DNA of 64,000 bases from the NCBI GenBank assembly GCA_951799405.1, contig OX637359.1, positions 7,560,201 through 7,624,200 on the forward strand. The letters are read 5' to 3'. The notes beneath the pieces were generated by a model, which ran no database searches, was not told the origin of the DNA, and saw only the letters and a list, made by a program, of their open reading frames with translations. Position numbers and translations under genes: made by a program. The stretch comes from Agapetus fuscipes. Its lineage: Eukaryota > Arthropoda > Insecta > Trichoptera > Glossosomatidae. This document shows, piece by piece, positions 21,601 to 34,379 of the stretch (position 1 is the first letter of the stretch; every line of letters begins with the position of its first letter).

Positions 21601-24600
21601 GGTGTGGACTATATGCACCCAGACCTGAAATACAATTATGTGAGTAATCTTACAAATAAATAATCTAAGTTGCAGGGAAAAAAAAGAAAAGATAATTACT
21701 ATTATTATTTACTTTTCCAGAACGCTGAGGCATCCTACGACTTCAGCAGTAACGACCCATTCCCATACCCACGATACACAGACGACTGGTTCAACAGGTG
21801 TGTATCTGTTATTTTAAGTATTTATGTTTAAGTTATTATGTATCTGTTATCTTACTTGCAGTTCATATTACTGACTATTAATGCATTGGCAGCTTAAATG
21901 TGTGCCATTTCATACAAGAAACGTGGACCCGAAACTACTCCAAATAAAAATATCCTATATCCATTTCAACCTACCCAAACACAAATCGTTCTTAGTTAGA
22001 AAGAAAACAAATATGCTCCCAGTGTGACTTCACTCCAAACAGAAAAGTGTGAAAAAGCTAGAAATTTTCTCTGCAATGTTAGCATTACGTATTTAACATC
22101 ACCGATCCTGTGCTGGATCAGAAATCGTGAAGAGCATGGATTAAATAGGTTCCATTTGCCACATGCGACTCCTTCGGGGCAAACTCGTCAAGAAGTTACG
22201 CTATACGTGTAGTTTAGTAGCGTTTTTTTTGGCATGGGCATATATTATGTTAGGTTACACACAATCCGTCGAGGTATACCTCGCGACCGGATATCCAAAT
22301 CAAGATTGTGTGAAAAGGCATCAAAGGGCATTGATTTTTCAAAATGAAATAAAAAAAAATAACTCTGTTTTAACTTCGATCCACGCACCTTTTGAAATCA
22401 AGTCTGAGGCTTCAAACACAAGCCTAGAACCGTTCCCAAATACACTTATTTTGAATGTCTGACGTGATTTTGATGATTGCAGCCACGGGACGAGATGTGC
22501 AGGAGAAGTGGCTGCAGCCAGAGACAACAATGTGTGTGGTGTCGGAGTAGCATATGACTCCAAGATAGCAGGTAAAGGTTCCACTTTCTATAAAATTTCC
22601 AAAGACAATATTTGTATTTGAAAGCGCATGCTATTCGTGGCATGGAGGATGGACTACGTGGTTTAGGCATGATTTTTGCGATTTGAGACATGATATGAGT
22701 AACTCAAGATACCATCTCCGCGACTTGGAACATGGTATCCGTCAGTTAAAATACAATATTCATAACTTGATGAATTGTATTCTCGTTTGGGTCATGGTAT
22801 TAAAAAAAAAATCAAAAATTTCCATAGGCATTCGTATGCTGGATCAGCCCTACATGACTGATCTGATCGAGGCCAACTCCATGGGCCACGAGCCGCACAA
22901 GATCGACATTTACAGCGCCTCCTGGGGACCCACTGATGACGGGAAGACTGTGGACGGACCTAGGAACGCTACGATGAGAGCCATCGTCCGAGGAGTCAAC
23001 GAAGGAAGACGCGGCCTCGGGAACATCTACGTGTGGGCCAGTGGAGACGGCGGAGAGGACGACGACTGCAACTGCGATGGATATGCGGCTTCCATGTGGA
23101 CTGTCTCCATCAACAGGTAACTCAAACACTTCTATTTTGTTTTTTTTTATACGCCACGTAAAATGAGACTTTCATGATATGTCCATGTATTTTGTGGAGA
23201 TAAAGTACCTAAGTCATCGTGATTTTTTTTTTTTTAAGACCAGTCTTGATGTTTCGACGACCTCAAAGACCAGTAAGTCTTGACAACCTTCGACAAACTT
23301 CGATGCCGTATTTATTTCAAGATAAGACGGAATAAAATATGGCGGCGTATCAACAGCTGTTATATTTTATAGGACAGACCGCTATGTTTTATTCCATCCT
23401 ATTTTGAAATCGGTATGGTAAGATCTACCGAAGGCCGTCGAGACTTCCACCCCAGGTAAAACTCTTCCACCCCCATAACTATGGGTGAACCAAAATTCAA
23501 TATCAATACAAACACAACCAAGCTGCACAGATTGTGCAATTTCTTACTGTATTCTGTGCGAGGGGTTCGTATGCAGCGTGAGGGTCCTATTCATTTTCAT
23601 ATGTAAGAGGGCTGGCCGTACGCCAATCCCTTTACTAGGGGAGTTCCTCAGCTCACAATGGTTGGTTCTCATTTCTTGTGAAGGCTGATATACCTTTTTG
23701 GTATTTTTTTTTTTGGCTTGAAATAAACACAAAAATGGGAAATCATTTCATCCACCCTCAGTGTAGATCGAGCCCCAGCCCTCTGGCATGGAACGAAGGC
23801 ATTCTACCCACTGAGCTTTAGACCGGACGGCTCAAAAAAAATTGTGACAGAGGCAAAAGGAGTAAAATATTGCTTTGAGCCACAAAACTGAAGCACTATT
23901 TATAAGCCCAAATCACTGAATCATGCCAATTGACCTGTTCCACAATCAACCTTCACGAAGTCATGAAAACACGTTTTAATTTGATCCACTAATAGGTTGT
24001 GTGTTGAATTATCCGTAGCGCCATCAACGACGGCCAAAATGCCCACTACGACGAGTCTTGCTCCAGCACACTGGCTTCCACGTTCAGCAACGGCGCCAAG
24101 GATCCAGCTACTGGAGTGGCCACCACGGATCTGTATGGGAAATGCACCACCACGCATTCTGGCACGAGTGCAGCAGCTCCTGAGGCAGCCGGAGTGTTTG
24201 CTCTCGCTCTTGAAGCCAAGTGAGTCAAACAATATAATCTTCTTCTTCTTCCTCCTCAGCCTTTCTCAGTCCACTTCTGAACGTAGGCCTCCTCCAATCC
24301 TCTCTATTTCTATCCATTGGCTGCTGTGTTAAGCCATCCTCTGCCTGCAGTTCTCTTGATGTAGTTCAGCCACCTCAGTTGGGGTCTCCCCACTCCCCGC
24401 TTGGACATCTTGGGTCACCATTGGGCAATCCTTTTCGGCCACCTGTCATGGTCTTGCCTTGCGACGTAACCACCCCAGCCCCACTTTAAGCAGGCCACTC
24501 ACTGTATGACATCAGTGTGCACAATATAATCTGCTTGATCAAATCAGTCGTCATTCTACAACACTTGTTTTTATCTGGCCATGATGGTGTCTTGATAGAT

Positions 24601-27266
24601 ATTCAATACTCTAAATAGCATTCTAGAGTTTGCGTTTACAGCTTTTGAATATTGTATTTTTAGTAAGAAAGTTTACGAGCTTGGTCGTCGCTACTAAAAA
24701 AAGCGCCAATACTCAAGCATTACTCAGTATGGCTGGATGTACCTTTCAGTGACCGGTGTTGGGCAAGGTAATTTTTCAACCCAGCGAAGAGCATATTTGA
24801 AAATATAAATGGTATATGTTGTACTCACCGAGATTCGAACCCACAACCTTCCATTTACGAGTCCGAAGTGTTGCCACTGGACTACGGACCGGTTATATAT
24901 TTTTTAATATTCTTTCATTTATTTCAGTCCCAGTCTGACATGGAGGGACATCCAACATCTCACCGTACTGACCTCAAAAAGGAACTCTCTCTTTGATGCC
25001 AAGGGTCGTTTCCACTGGACCATGAACGGAGTCGGCTTGGAGTTCAACCACCTGTTTGGTTTTGGGGTTTTGGACGCTGGTGCCATGGTTGGACTTGCCA
25101 AAAGATGGCGCACGGTGCCAGCTCGGTATCATTGTGAAGCTGGACAGATGACGGTTGCTCAAGAGATCCACTCGGATAGGTCTTTGCTGCTGAAGATTGA
25201 CACCAAGGCTTGCAGAGGCTTCGACACGCATGTGCGCTATCTGGAACACGTCCAGGCTGTCATCACGGCTAATGCCTCACGACGAGGTGATTTGGAGCTC
25301 TTCTTGACAAGTCCACGAGCCACAAGGTAAATCTCACAACAGATCTATTGTTACATTATACAGTAATTTATGTATCAGAATGATTGATAATACAGATGTA
25401 TGCTTGTATATGGAAAATCAGAGCCGTTTGATGTGTCGTATCAGTGACGTCCTAGGACAGAAGTTTTCTTTATTGTTGCATCTGTGGCTCGACAGATTGC
25501 CGACAGCAGTCACTTCAAGAGACTTCTCAAGATCAATCTGATTACCTAATCTTTTGGAGCGCCCTCGGAGTGGTAATGTCACGAAACGGTGCCAATAAAA
25601 AAAGTTATCTGATTCGTCATCATCATATATCGTACAACTAGGAGGGTTCTATAAGCAACTCTCGCATGTGATAAAAAATTTAGATAAAAAAAAACTGCAA
25701 ACAGACCGTGGTCTTATTGAAAACACAGAAAAACAATTTGTCATATAACACCGACCATGAAAGTGAAAGTTTGAAACGGTATTTTGTTTGTTCCTTAGGA
25801 CGATGATCTTGAGCCGCCGGGCCAATGACGATGACAATCGTGATGGCTTCACCAAGTGGCCCTTCATGACCACGCACACGTGGGGGGAGGACCCGGAGGG
25901 AGTGTGGCTGTTGGAGGTAAGCAATAAATACAATCTTTTCATCAAAATCATATTGTTACGAACTATGAAATCAAAGTACCTACGCGCACCTATACATGTA
26001 CGAAAGTGTGGGTAGAACAATCTGGGAGTAGTCCATGATGGTGGTAGTGCATAGAACGGCGTTCTGGTGTGAGCGCGAAATCGAAAAATGATCTGGAATA
26101 TTCGAGAAAGATCTCTTTTGTACCTATATATAGGGACTGCAATGGTGTGGAGGGGGATAAGTCGCTCCAAGCATTTTGCCGTGTAGACCAATAAAACAGA
26201 GAATATCAATTGTTATAAATTGTAAGCCAATCTGTGTAAAATATATTCTGTTAAAATAAATAATTGCAGTTTAATTAAAAGAGAACCCCAGTAAAATCGT
26301 AACAATATCTGACACGATGATCCATAGTGTGTCTTAGCTTCCTTGATCTCGAAAGTCCTGGGTGGGTCTTGGCCGAATTTTGGGTTCTCCTGCCCTTTTG
26401 CCTGCCCATTGACTTTTCTCTCTAGCTACGTAAATCTGCATTGACACCGTACATCCAACGCATTTTTGGCCTTCTTGGTCTCCCTCGGCCTTGTGGTGCT
26501 GTGTCGCTGTATGTTAGGCGCTAATGGGGTTTGCGTCGTCTATTCTCATTGTGTTACCAGCCCGCTGCAGCTGCCCTTTTTTAATGAAACTGATTCCATC
26601 GGGCTCCTTGTAAATCATAATCACTATTTGTTGTACCAACGACGACCATAGACAGTTCTGGGAATCATCCTGGTAGGAATCCGGACGGGGAATTGGGAAT
26701 CAGGATAATTGAGGAGCCCTGGAGAGGACTACAACTCGCACAAATCAAAGTCGTTTTTTTTAACGTACCAAACCTATATTGTTCGGAATTTCCACACGCC
26801 ACAACTCAACCTTCTTGGTCTCGGAGGTCAGAGAGAGTTTACATACGAGATGACAGACGACACAGAAAACGTCTTCCTTTTTTTTTTTTTTACTTTTTGT
26901 AGCTATTAGAGCTATATTCTTTATTATTTGACAAACCGCCAGGATAAGTTCAGACCCCCTTCTTTCGATCAAACAATGGGACGTTTGCCACTGCCTGTAC
27001 TTTTTCCTAAACTACCGATTACCGATTTCCGTTCATTCAAAATTAATTACATTTTTTTTACATTTTTAACGAGTTTCAAGTTTTTTTTCATTTGTCCTCC
27101 TCAGGCCAGTTTCAACTCCAAGATGGCCCAGAGCGGTTGGCTGACAGAGTGGTCCCTGGTTCTCCACGGCACCCGCGAGGCTCCCTACTCCAGCCTGCAG
27201 GAGCAGGACCCCCACTCCAAGCTGGCCATCGTGAAGAAGGCGCACGAGGAGAGGACGGCGCTCTAG
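18620..27266 (+). CDS. amon: Proprotein convertase 2 (amontillado/PCSK2-like), 5'-incomplete
   Basis: Subtilisin/kexin-type endoprotease that processes neuropeptide and hormone precursors at dibasic sites in secretory granules. Ten coding exons join in phase with GT-AG introns: 18620-18724, 20718-20979, 21602-21639, 21721-21797, 22483-22571, 22828-23116, 24019-24219, 24928-25326, 25799-25916, 27105-27266 (579 codons plus TAG). The first two exons encode the end of the prodomain, with an internal RPRR site and the RVKR activation site ending at 20762. Catalytic Asp is in IMDDG (20973), His in SHGT (22484), Ser in GTSAAAP (24167). The oxyanion position reads SGDGG (Asp at 23046), where furin has Asn; this Asp is the PC2 signature. 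The P domain includes RRGDL. The signal peptide and early prodomain exons were not found and probably lie upstream in repeats or outside the window. Introns carry a solo LTR, SINEs, a LINE fragment and MITEs. PC2 assignment is very secure. Confidence 0.95.
18822..19954 (-). mobile_element. Internally deleted pogo-like (Tc1/mariner superfamily) transposon
   Basis: Inverted termini GGGGAGACTGGTAYAAAATG (18822 and 19954) are flanked by TA dinucleotides. On the minus strand, 19500-19370 encodes a helix-turn-helix-like start ([11 protein letters not shown], then [15 protein letters not shown] after a frameshift). 19292-19107 encodes a Cys-rich [11 protein letters not shown] finger typical of the C-terminus of arthropod pogo-type transposases. 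The central DDE domain is missing. Inside is a GGATCATTTTATACACAC inverted repeat (about 19008-19043). It lies in the intron between the first two amon exons seen. Confidence 0.8.
20104..20455 (+). repeat. SINE-B 3' fragment split by a hAT MITE
   Basis: Outside the MITE the sequence reads TTGGCGCTTTCTATAGC and CCAAGCTCGCAG, which join into the SINE-B consensus seen at 39185-39215 and elsewhere. Confidence 0.75.
20128..20436. mobile_element. hAT-type MITE (GGTCTCCAAACT termini)
   Basis: 309 bp with termini CAAGGGTCTCCAAACT and AGTTTGGAGACCCCTG, flanked by a perfect 8-bp duplication GCTAGGAC (20120-20127 and 20437-20444). The subterminal part is rich in GGCCCGC. It is inserted in a SINE-B remnant. 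Confidence 0.92.
22135..22215 (+). mobile_element. SINE-C 3' fragment
   Basis: CCACATGCGACTCCTTCGGG and CAAGAAGTTACGCTA. Confidence 0.65.
23266..23455. mobile_element. MITE-G copy in amon intron 6
   Basis: Imperfect inverted ends containing AAGTCTTGAC...CCTTCG and CGAAGGCCGTCGAGACTT, with AATAAAATATGGCGGC and CGCTATGTTTTATTCC as internal complementary segments. Confidence 0.65.
23560..23840 (-). mobile_element. SINE-C in amon intron 6
   Basis: Plus strand reads GGGCTGGCCGTACGCCAATC, GGGAAATCATTTCATCCACC and ACTGAGCTTTAGACCGG, the reverse of the SINE-C body and head. Confidence 0.78.
24237..24530 (-). mobile_element. LINE 3' end (RT C-terminus) in amon intron 7
   Basis: The minus strand encodes [34 protein letters not shown] and a (GAA)n tail at 24239. 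This peptide style is typical of an insect LINE RT tail. Stops interrupt it. Confidence 0.75.
24690..24893 (-). mobile_element. SINE-B (tRNA-headed), amon intron 7
   Basis: Minus strand: head CGGTCCGTAGTCCAGTGGCA at 24893, body to GCGCTTTTTTTAGTAGCGAC. The 3' part is lost. It lies 30 bp upstream of the exon acceptor. Confidence 0.82.
25954..26304 (+). mobile_element. Solo LTR, family L1, in amon intron 9
   Basis: 351 bp with TGTTACG...CGTAACA termini, flanked by ATAT at 25950-25953 and 26305-26308. It contains a TATATA box region and AATAAA near the 3' end. No internal retroelement genes flank it. A second copy lies at 39918. Termini and the 4-bp ATAT target are Gypsy/Metaviridae-like. Confidence 0.9.
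26305..27104. other. amon intron 9, distal part
   Basis: Contains a GGTGGGTCTTGGCC segment (26361) shared with 1751, probably LINE-derived, and a poly(T) run near 26879. No exon seen. Confidence 0.5.
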
Positions 27267-28277
27267 GGCGCGCTCCGTCGCCAGATGCAGCCAGCAATAC
27301 TCTTGTAACACCCAACACACATCTACAAAACCTTATAATTATAACATACATGTTTGCAATCACCGCCCAAAGCAGCTGGATCGCGTCTGAATTTCGTCAT
27401 TTAAGATATTTCTTAGTTTCTGCTTCTTCCTGTGCCTCTTCAGTAAAGATAATGGATCATCGTAGCAATTTGCACCTTCAATAATGCGGTACTAAAAAGG
27501 GATATTGTACTTCTGCCAAATCACTGTCTCAGGTTCTTTAACAAAGATGTCCTTCTTCGACCTGTAGCTTGTCTTCCCTCAACTATTCCCTGTATGATGA
27601 GATTTAGGGGTAAACACTTCTCATTTCTCATTATGTGGCCAAAATAAATCACGTTTTTGCCTTTTGATGGACATGAGGAATTGTATTCATACGGGGAAGA
27701 ATTTCAGCATTTGTGACTCGATCCATCAAGGAAACCTGCAACATCTAACGGCAGACCCACATTTTAAACGCAGTGATTCTGTTCTCAAGACCCTGTGTAA
27801 GTTTCCCCCCCTTCCATGCCATTACCCACTTGTCTATCCCTATGTATAATCTGAAAGATCGTACTATATGTCATCTTGGTAAAGGATTTTAACAAAAAAA
27901 TCTAAATTCTGAGGTAGGTTTTGCTGTTTAGAACTCATCTCTGTCACCAGAAATTTGCTCAATTTGTGAACTAGGGTATTTTTGCCGCTTAAAATCAGAT
28001 AAAATCATCTCAAATATTCTATCAAATCAATTTGAATTTTTATTATTGCCTATGACGAAATTTAGACGTGATCTTGTCGTTTGTAAGCCACTAGCCTAAG
28101 AAAGTACAAAGAGATGCAAAGTGCATTACACAAAAAATGTATTCTTTAAATGTCAAACAAATATATTTCAGAAAAAGGTGTGTTAAGTATCTTTGTTAAA
28201 CTGCAAACTGTGAAAAAATATGTTGAATTCATGTGTGTGTTTTTATATTTTTTCTGCACTTCCAAAATATATCAAAA

Positions 28278-28678
28278 AATGCTACCTTACTGCAAAAAAA
28301 AATGTGATTTTTACACAAATTCACGACATTTTGATCTTACGTGAAGTTCCAATTTTTTTTTTTATAGAATCAAAAACAATATTTACGAATAATGGTTTAG
28401 AGAAGCTCGGATTTCTACGCGTTTTGTCGGTGTTGCTAAAAATCCACGCAAAGTTCAGAATAGATTGTGACGCCGATGTATCCTGTGTCATCATTCTGAA
28501 ATCTGATCTTCTCTACACCACGGTAAGCTTATAAAATGTGTTATTAATTCCATACTTAAAAAAAAAGGTGCAACGACCTTAATTCCAATTTGAAACAACA
28601 AAAGAAAACAGTTTAAATGCTTTCTTATTTTGATTTTTATTTGTACAGAAATGGTTGTTTTTTTTGCAGTAAGGTAGA
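28278..28678. repeat. Inverted repeat, possible MITE
   Basis: CTACCTTACTGCAAAAAAAA (28280) is inverted at TTTTTTTGCAGTAAGGTAG (28659-28677). The intervening sequence is AT-rich and non-coding. Confidence 0.55.
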
Positions 28679-28851
28679 TCAACCATGTAAAGAATTTTGA
28701 AAGTAAAAAAATGATGAGAATTGTAAATGTAATGATTGATGCCAGAATGGCAGCTGTGGACCTTGATGTGAGACCCGGCGAACCAGCCATCGCCACTCAC
28801 AAAATAAATATGGAACCTCTCACCTATCCTATAACCTTACTATCTCTGGGA

Positions 28852-29195
28852 CTGTAGTCTCAACGGGCGTCTGTGGATCTTACCGTATCGATTTAATGAT
28901 AGCTAAGAATAAAACATGGCGAAGTGTAAACAGCTGATCACATTTTGTGGATAAAAATTACAGATCTACATGGTTCAAAATGAAAGTGGCAAAAATTTGA
29001 ACTGACGTCGTCATCTTATATTCCGTAACTTTTGAAAGTTCAGTGTGATTTTAGCTGAATTTCAAAATATTTTTTTCAAGAAATGATCGCGGTATACATG
29101 CAATCAGCTGTTAAAGGGCCGCCATTTTTTTATTACGTCCTATCTTCAAATAGACAAGGTACGATCTACTGACGCCCGTTGAATTTGCAAACCCT
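28852..29195. mobile_element. MITE with CAACGGGCGTC inverted ends
   Basis: CAACGGGCGTCTGTGGATC (28861) is inverted at GATCTACTGACGCCCGTTG (29163-29181). Internal arms carry AACAGCTGAT and ATCAGCTGTT. It is related in layout to the MITE-G group. Confidence 0.7.
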
Positions 29196-29199
29196 GAAC

Positions 29200-29343
29200 T
29201 GTAATCTAAGTTGCTAAGGTATATAAACACGCTCACTAGCAAAATTTGTAAATTCGTATTTACACATCACTCATGTGTATTTTTGCTGCATACTTTATAA
29301 ATATGAGTCCTAAATATTTATGTTTCGTTGCAACTTAGATTAT
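29200..29343. repeat. Inverted pair of LINE-A tail ends
   Basis: TAATCTAAGTTGC at 29202 and GCAACTTAGATTATAGA at 29329 face each other across about 110 bp of diverged sequence. Confidence 0.6.
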
Positions 29344-30019
29344 AGAATGAAGTTTTAACAAGTTTTGACATCTCACAGCTGCCTGAATGAAAATTTATTG
29401 CAAAATTATCCAAAGGAAATGATAAAGGAAAGCCATAATACCAATTTTAACTAAAAAAATAATTATCTAAGAGTAAAACTAGTATAAAAAGTTATCATGT
29501 AACCTTATTCCATCAATATATAATTAATTATCATAATGTATTCTTTCTCATACATAAATGTATCAGCTCCTTTTTGCTGCCACAAAATACTTTATAGCTC
29601 TTTTATATACTCCTACAATTATAAAGAATAATAGAGTCTGCACATTCAAATCTTGACTAAAAATTGACGTCACTTGACAGGGTTGCGAGGTACCTACTTG
29701 TAATTTTTTTAATGTTTAAGTAATCTAGTTTCGAAGCTGGCAACCAAGATCCTGTCGCTGTAATCCAGTAAAAAATAAATATTAAACTAAAGATAGAACA
29801 TACAGACATACGAGGCTTTCAATGAATGTGGAAACAATCGAAATCAATGTCGCTTGTATAACGTCACTTTTGATAGTTCAACATGAAGTAAGCTAAATTG
29901 CTAAAAATTAGTATTTTGTTGAAGAAATGAAAAGTAATAAACATTGATTAAATAGCAATTGGAGGGCCCTAAATAGTGCCCTCATTTAGCTGGCTATTAA
30001 ATTAATTAATATCCATATA

Positions 30020-30283
30020 GGGGTATATCTAATCTAAATCGAAGTTGCAAAGATATGTTTCATTTGAGATTCATATCAAATGCATTCCCACAAGCTGACA
30101 CGCATAATTTCGCGCTTACACATGCCGCATGTGGACCTACAATATAAAAACCCAATTCTCAAATGGACATAAGCCCTGCAACTCTTGCCGACCTTCCCTG
30201 AAACAGGGGTGACATTGGCAAAGTGAACCATTCTTTACAGTATGGGTGGTCAGCCTCATACCAACCTATAAGTCAAGGAAATA
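30020..30283 (-). mobile_element. LINE-A 3' UTR copy
   Basis: ATCTAATCTAAATCGAAGTTGC at the tail, and CAACCTATAAGTCAAGG at the distal end. Confidence 0.85.
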
Positions 30284-31464
30284 TAGTTAAGTTAATAAAA
30301 CAAAATTTTGAATTTGATTGCAAATACGCTAAAGCGCTACGTAGTTATTGTATTTATCACATTCGCCAATGAGTATCACTGTGCGTATATTTCACAATGC
30401 TGTAAAATGTATTTAAAATTCTTGGGATTTTTTTTGCTATGGGGGAAAACTTATGACGTCATCCGGGCAAGGAAAATTTTGAATGTGCGGACTTCATTTT
30501 CATATAAAAATAGTGATCCCCACAAACCATTAAAGAAAATAAATAAAGCTAAAATCATGACATTTTACTTTGTTCAGTTCTTAATTTTATTTAAATTTTC
30601 ATTTTCATTTTGTTTTCTATTTTTTTGATGATACCAAAAAACGTCCATTTTTTTATTTAATACTTTTATGAACTAACGCCCTTAGTGAATTCTTTTAAAA
30701 TTGTTTTTACATAATATTCACTAAAGTTAGGTAATAAATTATTAAATATCTGCCAAAGAACAATATAAACTTCAGTTCCTTATTTAATTTATGAATTGAA
30801 TATTTACTGAATCATATTATTTAATTTAATTCTTGTTTCTTGTTGCTGAGGTAAGTTTGAATGTATTTTTTTCTCAATTAATCAACTTAATTTTGTCAAT
30901 AAATACATAAATAACTTGAGTAATGTTGCTATAAAAGAAAATATAAGTAAGAAAAATACTTTAAAAATTCAAGTTTAGGCATTTTTATGGCAGTCAATAT
31001 TTTATTTGAGATGTTTTGTTTTCTTGACTACTGATCATTGGGTTGTATGGAACCAAAAGCGTCATTCTATGTTTTTGTTTCGAAAATGTGATAAAAATGT
31101 TTTTATTTTCTAATAATTTGTATTTATTTATTCCATTTTTGAAAAAAATAATGTTAGATTGGCGTTTTTGATTTAATACGGCTCAATTTTAGATTTAAGT
31201 TCTGACGAAACTTCAAATGAGAGCTTTGTAAATTAAAGAAAAAAATAATAAAAAACACTTTTATATTGCGACCAAGATGTGTTTTGTAAAGTTATTGAAT
31301 ATTTTTCATATTGATATCAAAAAGTATATTGAATTTTATTTTGCTAGTTAAGTTGGTACACTGTGTAAAATACCTATGAGATTGGTAGACGTGGAGTGAG
31401 AAATGTCACCTGTCAAAAATTTGAAAATTTGGCAGGATCACCGACATTTCACTCACAAATACCT

Positions 31465-31660
31465 GCATGAGAAGTCTCGACTCTCTAGCGATGGGATCAT
31501 TATATGTAGCTAGCGATAAAACATGGCCGCGTTTGAACAGCTGATTGCAATATCTTGATGTAATATTTTGATGTCCCGATCAGCTGTTTACCTGCGGCCA
31601 TGTTTTTTCGCTTGCTAACTACTGATAAGATCGCTGTATCGAAACTGCAGGAGCTGAAAA
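31465..31660. mobile_element. Short foldback MITE
   Basis: GCGATAAAACATGGCCGC...AACAGCTGATT (31511-31545) is inverted at 31577-31611 (ATCAGCTGTTT...GCGGCCATGTTTTTTCGC). It is adjacent to a GAAGTCTCGAC segment similar to MITE-G ends. Confidence 0.7.
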
Positions 31661-32044
31661 GGGAAATGTGACGTATTTGAAAAGCAACAAAATTTGACAT
31701 AACCTATCTGTCAAAATATTAAAAAAAAAAATGTTTCAAATGTACCTAAGTTGCACGCTCACACTTGACAATGGATTCAAATTATATTTTTATTAAAAGA
31801 TATATCATAATATTAAATATTGTACGTAAACAATAGATTAAAATAAAAATAAAATAAAGATGTAATGTAATTTATATAAATATGTTGGTGTTGTAACTTA
31901 ATTCTTGAGAAAAAAAATAACAAAAAATAATTGAGTTTGCTTTCAATTTCTCGCCTTCTGTGTGGTGTACCTATATCTTTTTTTGTAAAATTTGAAGTAT
32001 CTGAGGAATATGGCATCCTTATTCCTTACCTCCTGCTTTTTTTT

Positions 32045-32165
32045 TACCTTACAACAACTGGGTCTTGCTTGAGAATTGGCGCTTTCTACAGCGACGACCA
32101 AGCTCGCAGTCTTGAGGTGTGATACACACAAAAACAGCGCTCACCAAATAAATCATCCTAATATT
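32045..32165 (+). mobile_element. SINE-B 3' half
   Basis: TTACAACAACTGGGTCTTGC to CAGCGCTCACCAAATAAATC. Confidence 0.82.
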
Positions 32166-32173
32166 ATTATTAC

Positions 32174-32600
32174 TGACTTAATCCAGCTCACAAGCCTTGA
32201 AGGTTCAGAGCCTCCCGAGCAACAGTATTGTGCCGCTTCCCTCCATGGTCCCCTTACTTCCAGGACTTCCACGTCGGCCTCGACATTGTGTGCCCCCCGT
32301 ATCCTGGGACGTCTGACTGGTCTGATACAATCAGGGCATCATCCAAGACATTTGTGATTATCCCGATGTCTTCTGGATTTCATAACTGATACGATGTTTG
32401 ACTCTTGAAATAAAGACCTCCACGTTGGTACAGATACGCCATCTGTCTTCCTCGGGGACAGGTCTGAGAATGCGATGACTGGTGCTTTTCTCATAGACTT
32501 GAAGAGATTTATCTTGTTTCTGAGTCAGACTCCAGGCTTCACATCCGTAGACGGTACAACACATCTGGCCGCACAATGAAAGTAGGAATCTTGAATTTTG
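32174..32600 (-). mobile_element. RTE-like LINE RT C-terminal fragment
   Basis: The minus strand at 32576-32358 encodes YGCEAWSLTQKQDKSLQVYE and RILRPVPEEDRWRICTNVE. The distal part (32190-32350) resembles 60150-60330. Confidence 0.75.
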
Positions 32601-32642
32601 TGGAACGGGAGAGCCATTTTGAACACAATAGCCTTTTCTATC

Positions 32643-32882
32643 TATAATCTAAGTTGCAAGGATATATTCATTTAAAGCTCTCAGATGTATGCCCACAAAC
32701 CAACACGTGTAGTTCGCGCTTACAAATGCTGAATGCGTACTTACAAATAAAATCCAAGCCTCAAATGAACATAAGCCCCACAACTTTTGCCGACCTTCCC
32801 TGAAACAGGGGTGACATTGGCAAAGTGAACCATTTTTTATAGTATGGGTGGTCAGCGTCATACCAACCTATAAGTCAAGGAA
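32643..32882 (-). mobile_element. LINE-A 3' UTR copy
   Basis: ATAATCTAAGTTGCAAGGAT to CCAACCTATAAGTCAAGGAA; internal divergence is higher than in most copies. Confidence 0.85.
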
Positions 32883-33978
32883 TTTTAATGCTGAAAAAAG
32901 CGGAAAATATGATGAAAAAGAGTTTTATCATCATAGGATGAAAATACCAAGAATACAACTAAAGTAAAGCCATTTTTAGGCTCAGATGCTTGATATCCAA
33001 ACCTTCACTCGGGTCTTGTTACTTAATCAATACATAATAAAGCTCTGAAGAAGTTACTCACAGATTTGTATCGTTTCTATCACAGTTTCTACTGACAAAA
33101 CGATGGACCACGGTCAGGACCGGGAGAATAATGTCCAGCATCATTTCTGTATCGAAATAATATCAGCTAACACTTTTAAAAGCAGTTAACTAACTAAAAC
33201 TTAAATATTTTCAATTTTTGTTATAGTTGTAAAATTGTTTTCTTTTCTTGATATATTTTTAACCAGCCACAAAAGTAAATCAAGAAAAATCAGCAATTTG
33301 TTTTTACTAAAATTCATAAACATTTTTTTTTTCATATTTTAAGATGTTATTGAATTTAAATTATCTACTTATATTTATGGCCAAATGTATTAAGTTAAAT
33401 TTTTACTTGCATTCATTTTTGTCGTCTATTATTGTAGAAATATTTGACGAATTTAAATCAAAAATACTTTTTGGTGTGATTAGAATCCATTGTGTTACGA
33501 AAACTTTACCTAGGAGATCTCTAGATTGTTGTTTTATATTTTTTATTAACGTATAGGTGCGTAGATTAAACACTATATTATATAAAGTACCTTTAGGTAT
33601 CTAAGTAAATGAATTATATATTAGTTGATACTATTATTGTCAAAGTATATATATATAAAAAAGCATAGAAGATAATTATTGTAATATGATGCATATTATA
33701 AACATATTATTATATTATAATAAAAATATTGATAATAATTGATTGATCTAATAAAATATATATAAAATAATTTATTTATCACCTTGTGTAAGTAAATTGT
33801 AACGCAGCAAACACGATGTTTCCTTGTTTATACATATAAATCCATATAAAATATAAAATATGGCGTATTTGAGTGATTTCCCAAAGTAATGCATGTGCCA
33901 CGGAACAATATAGATATGCCGTTTTATTTTATTTTTTTAAGAAAAAAGGCATAAGATAACATCAATACCTACAGAAAA
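32883..33978. other. Extremely AT-rich stretch
   Basis: Nothing recognised; 33580-33790 is almost pure A/T with TATATAT runs. Confidence 0.6.
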
Positions 33979-34379
33979 CAGGCCCGGATTAAGGGCGGTT
34001 CGAGCGGTACAACCAAACCAGGGCCCCCACACTCAGGGTGCCCCCACAGGGACAACAAAACTCTTATATTTTTATTAGTGCCCAGGTCTTTCCGGGAATT
34101 TTGACCAAAGGCGTCCCCGATGACAGACTTAATAGAAATTAGTTTACAAGCATTACAACAAAATATCGTATCGTATCGTAAGTCTTATGAGGCATACGCT
34201 ACCAAGGGTCGCCCCCCAAAAGCTAAAAAATATTGTACTGAAAAAACTTACGTACTCTTTTTTCGGAAAAGATATGCATCTTTGAGGTTATGGAAAAGTA
34301 GGAGGGAAGGGGGGGGGCATATGGAGGGCCCCGAGCTTTACCCCGCACCAGGGCCCCCAGAGGGGCTAATCCGGGCCTG
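33979..34379. mobile_element. hAT-type MITE (CAGGCCCGGATTA termini)
   Basis: 401 bp with termini CAGGCCCGGATTA and TAATCCGGGCCTG. Flanks ACAGAAAA and ACAGCAAA form an 8-bp duplication with one mismatch. Subterminal CCAGGGCCCCC repeats occur at both ends. Confidence 0.9.

Larger units (their letters stand above)
29344..32044. other. Gene-poor AT-rich stretch
   Basis: Apart from LINE-A (30020-30283) and a MITE (31465-31660), no coding or RNA feature is supported. Confidence 0.5.

Noticed and set aside
24046..24332. ORFs overlapping amon exon 24019-24219
   Set aside because: Wrong-frame or antisense readings of a conserved catalytic exon.
25649..26209. 186-aa minus-strand ORF
   Set aside because: It spans an amon exon in antisense and a solo LTR; no domain or conserved start.
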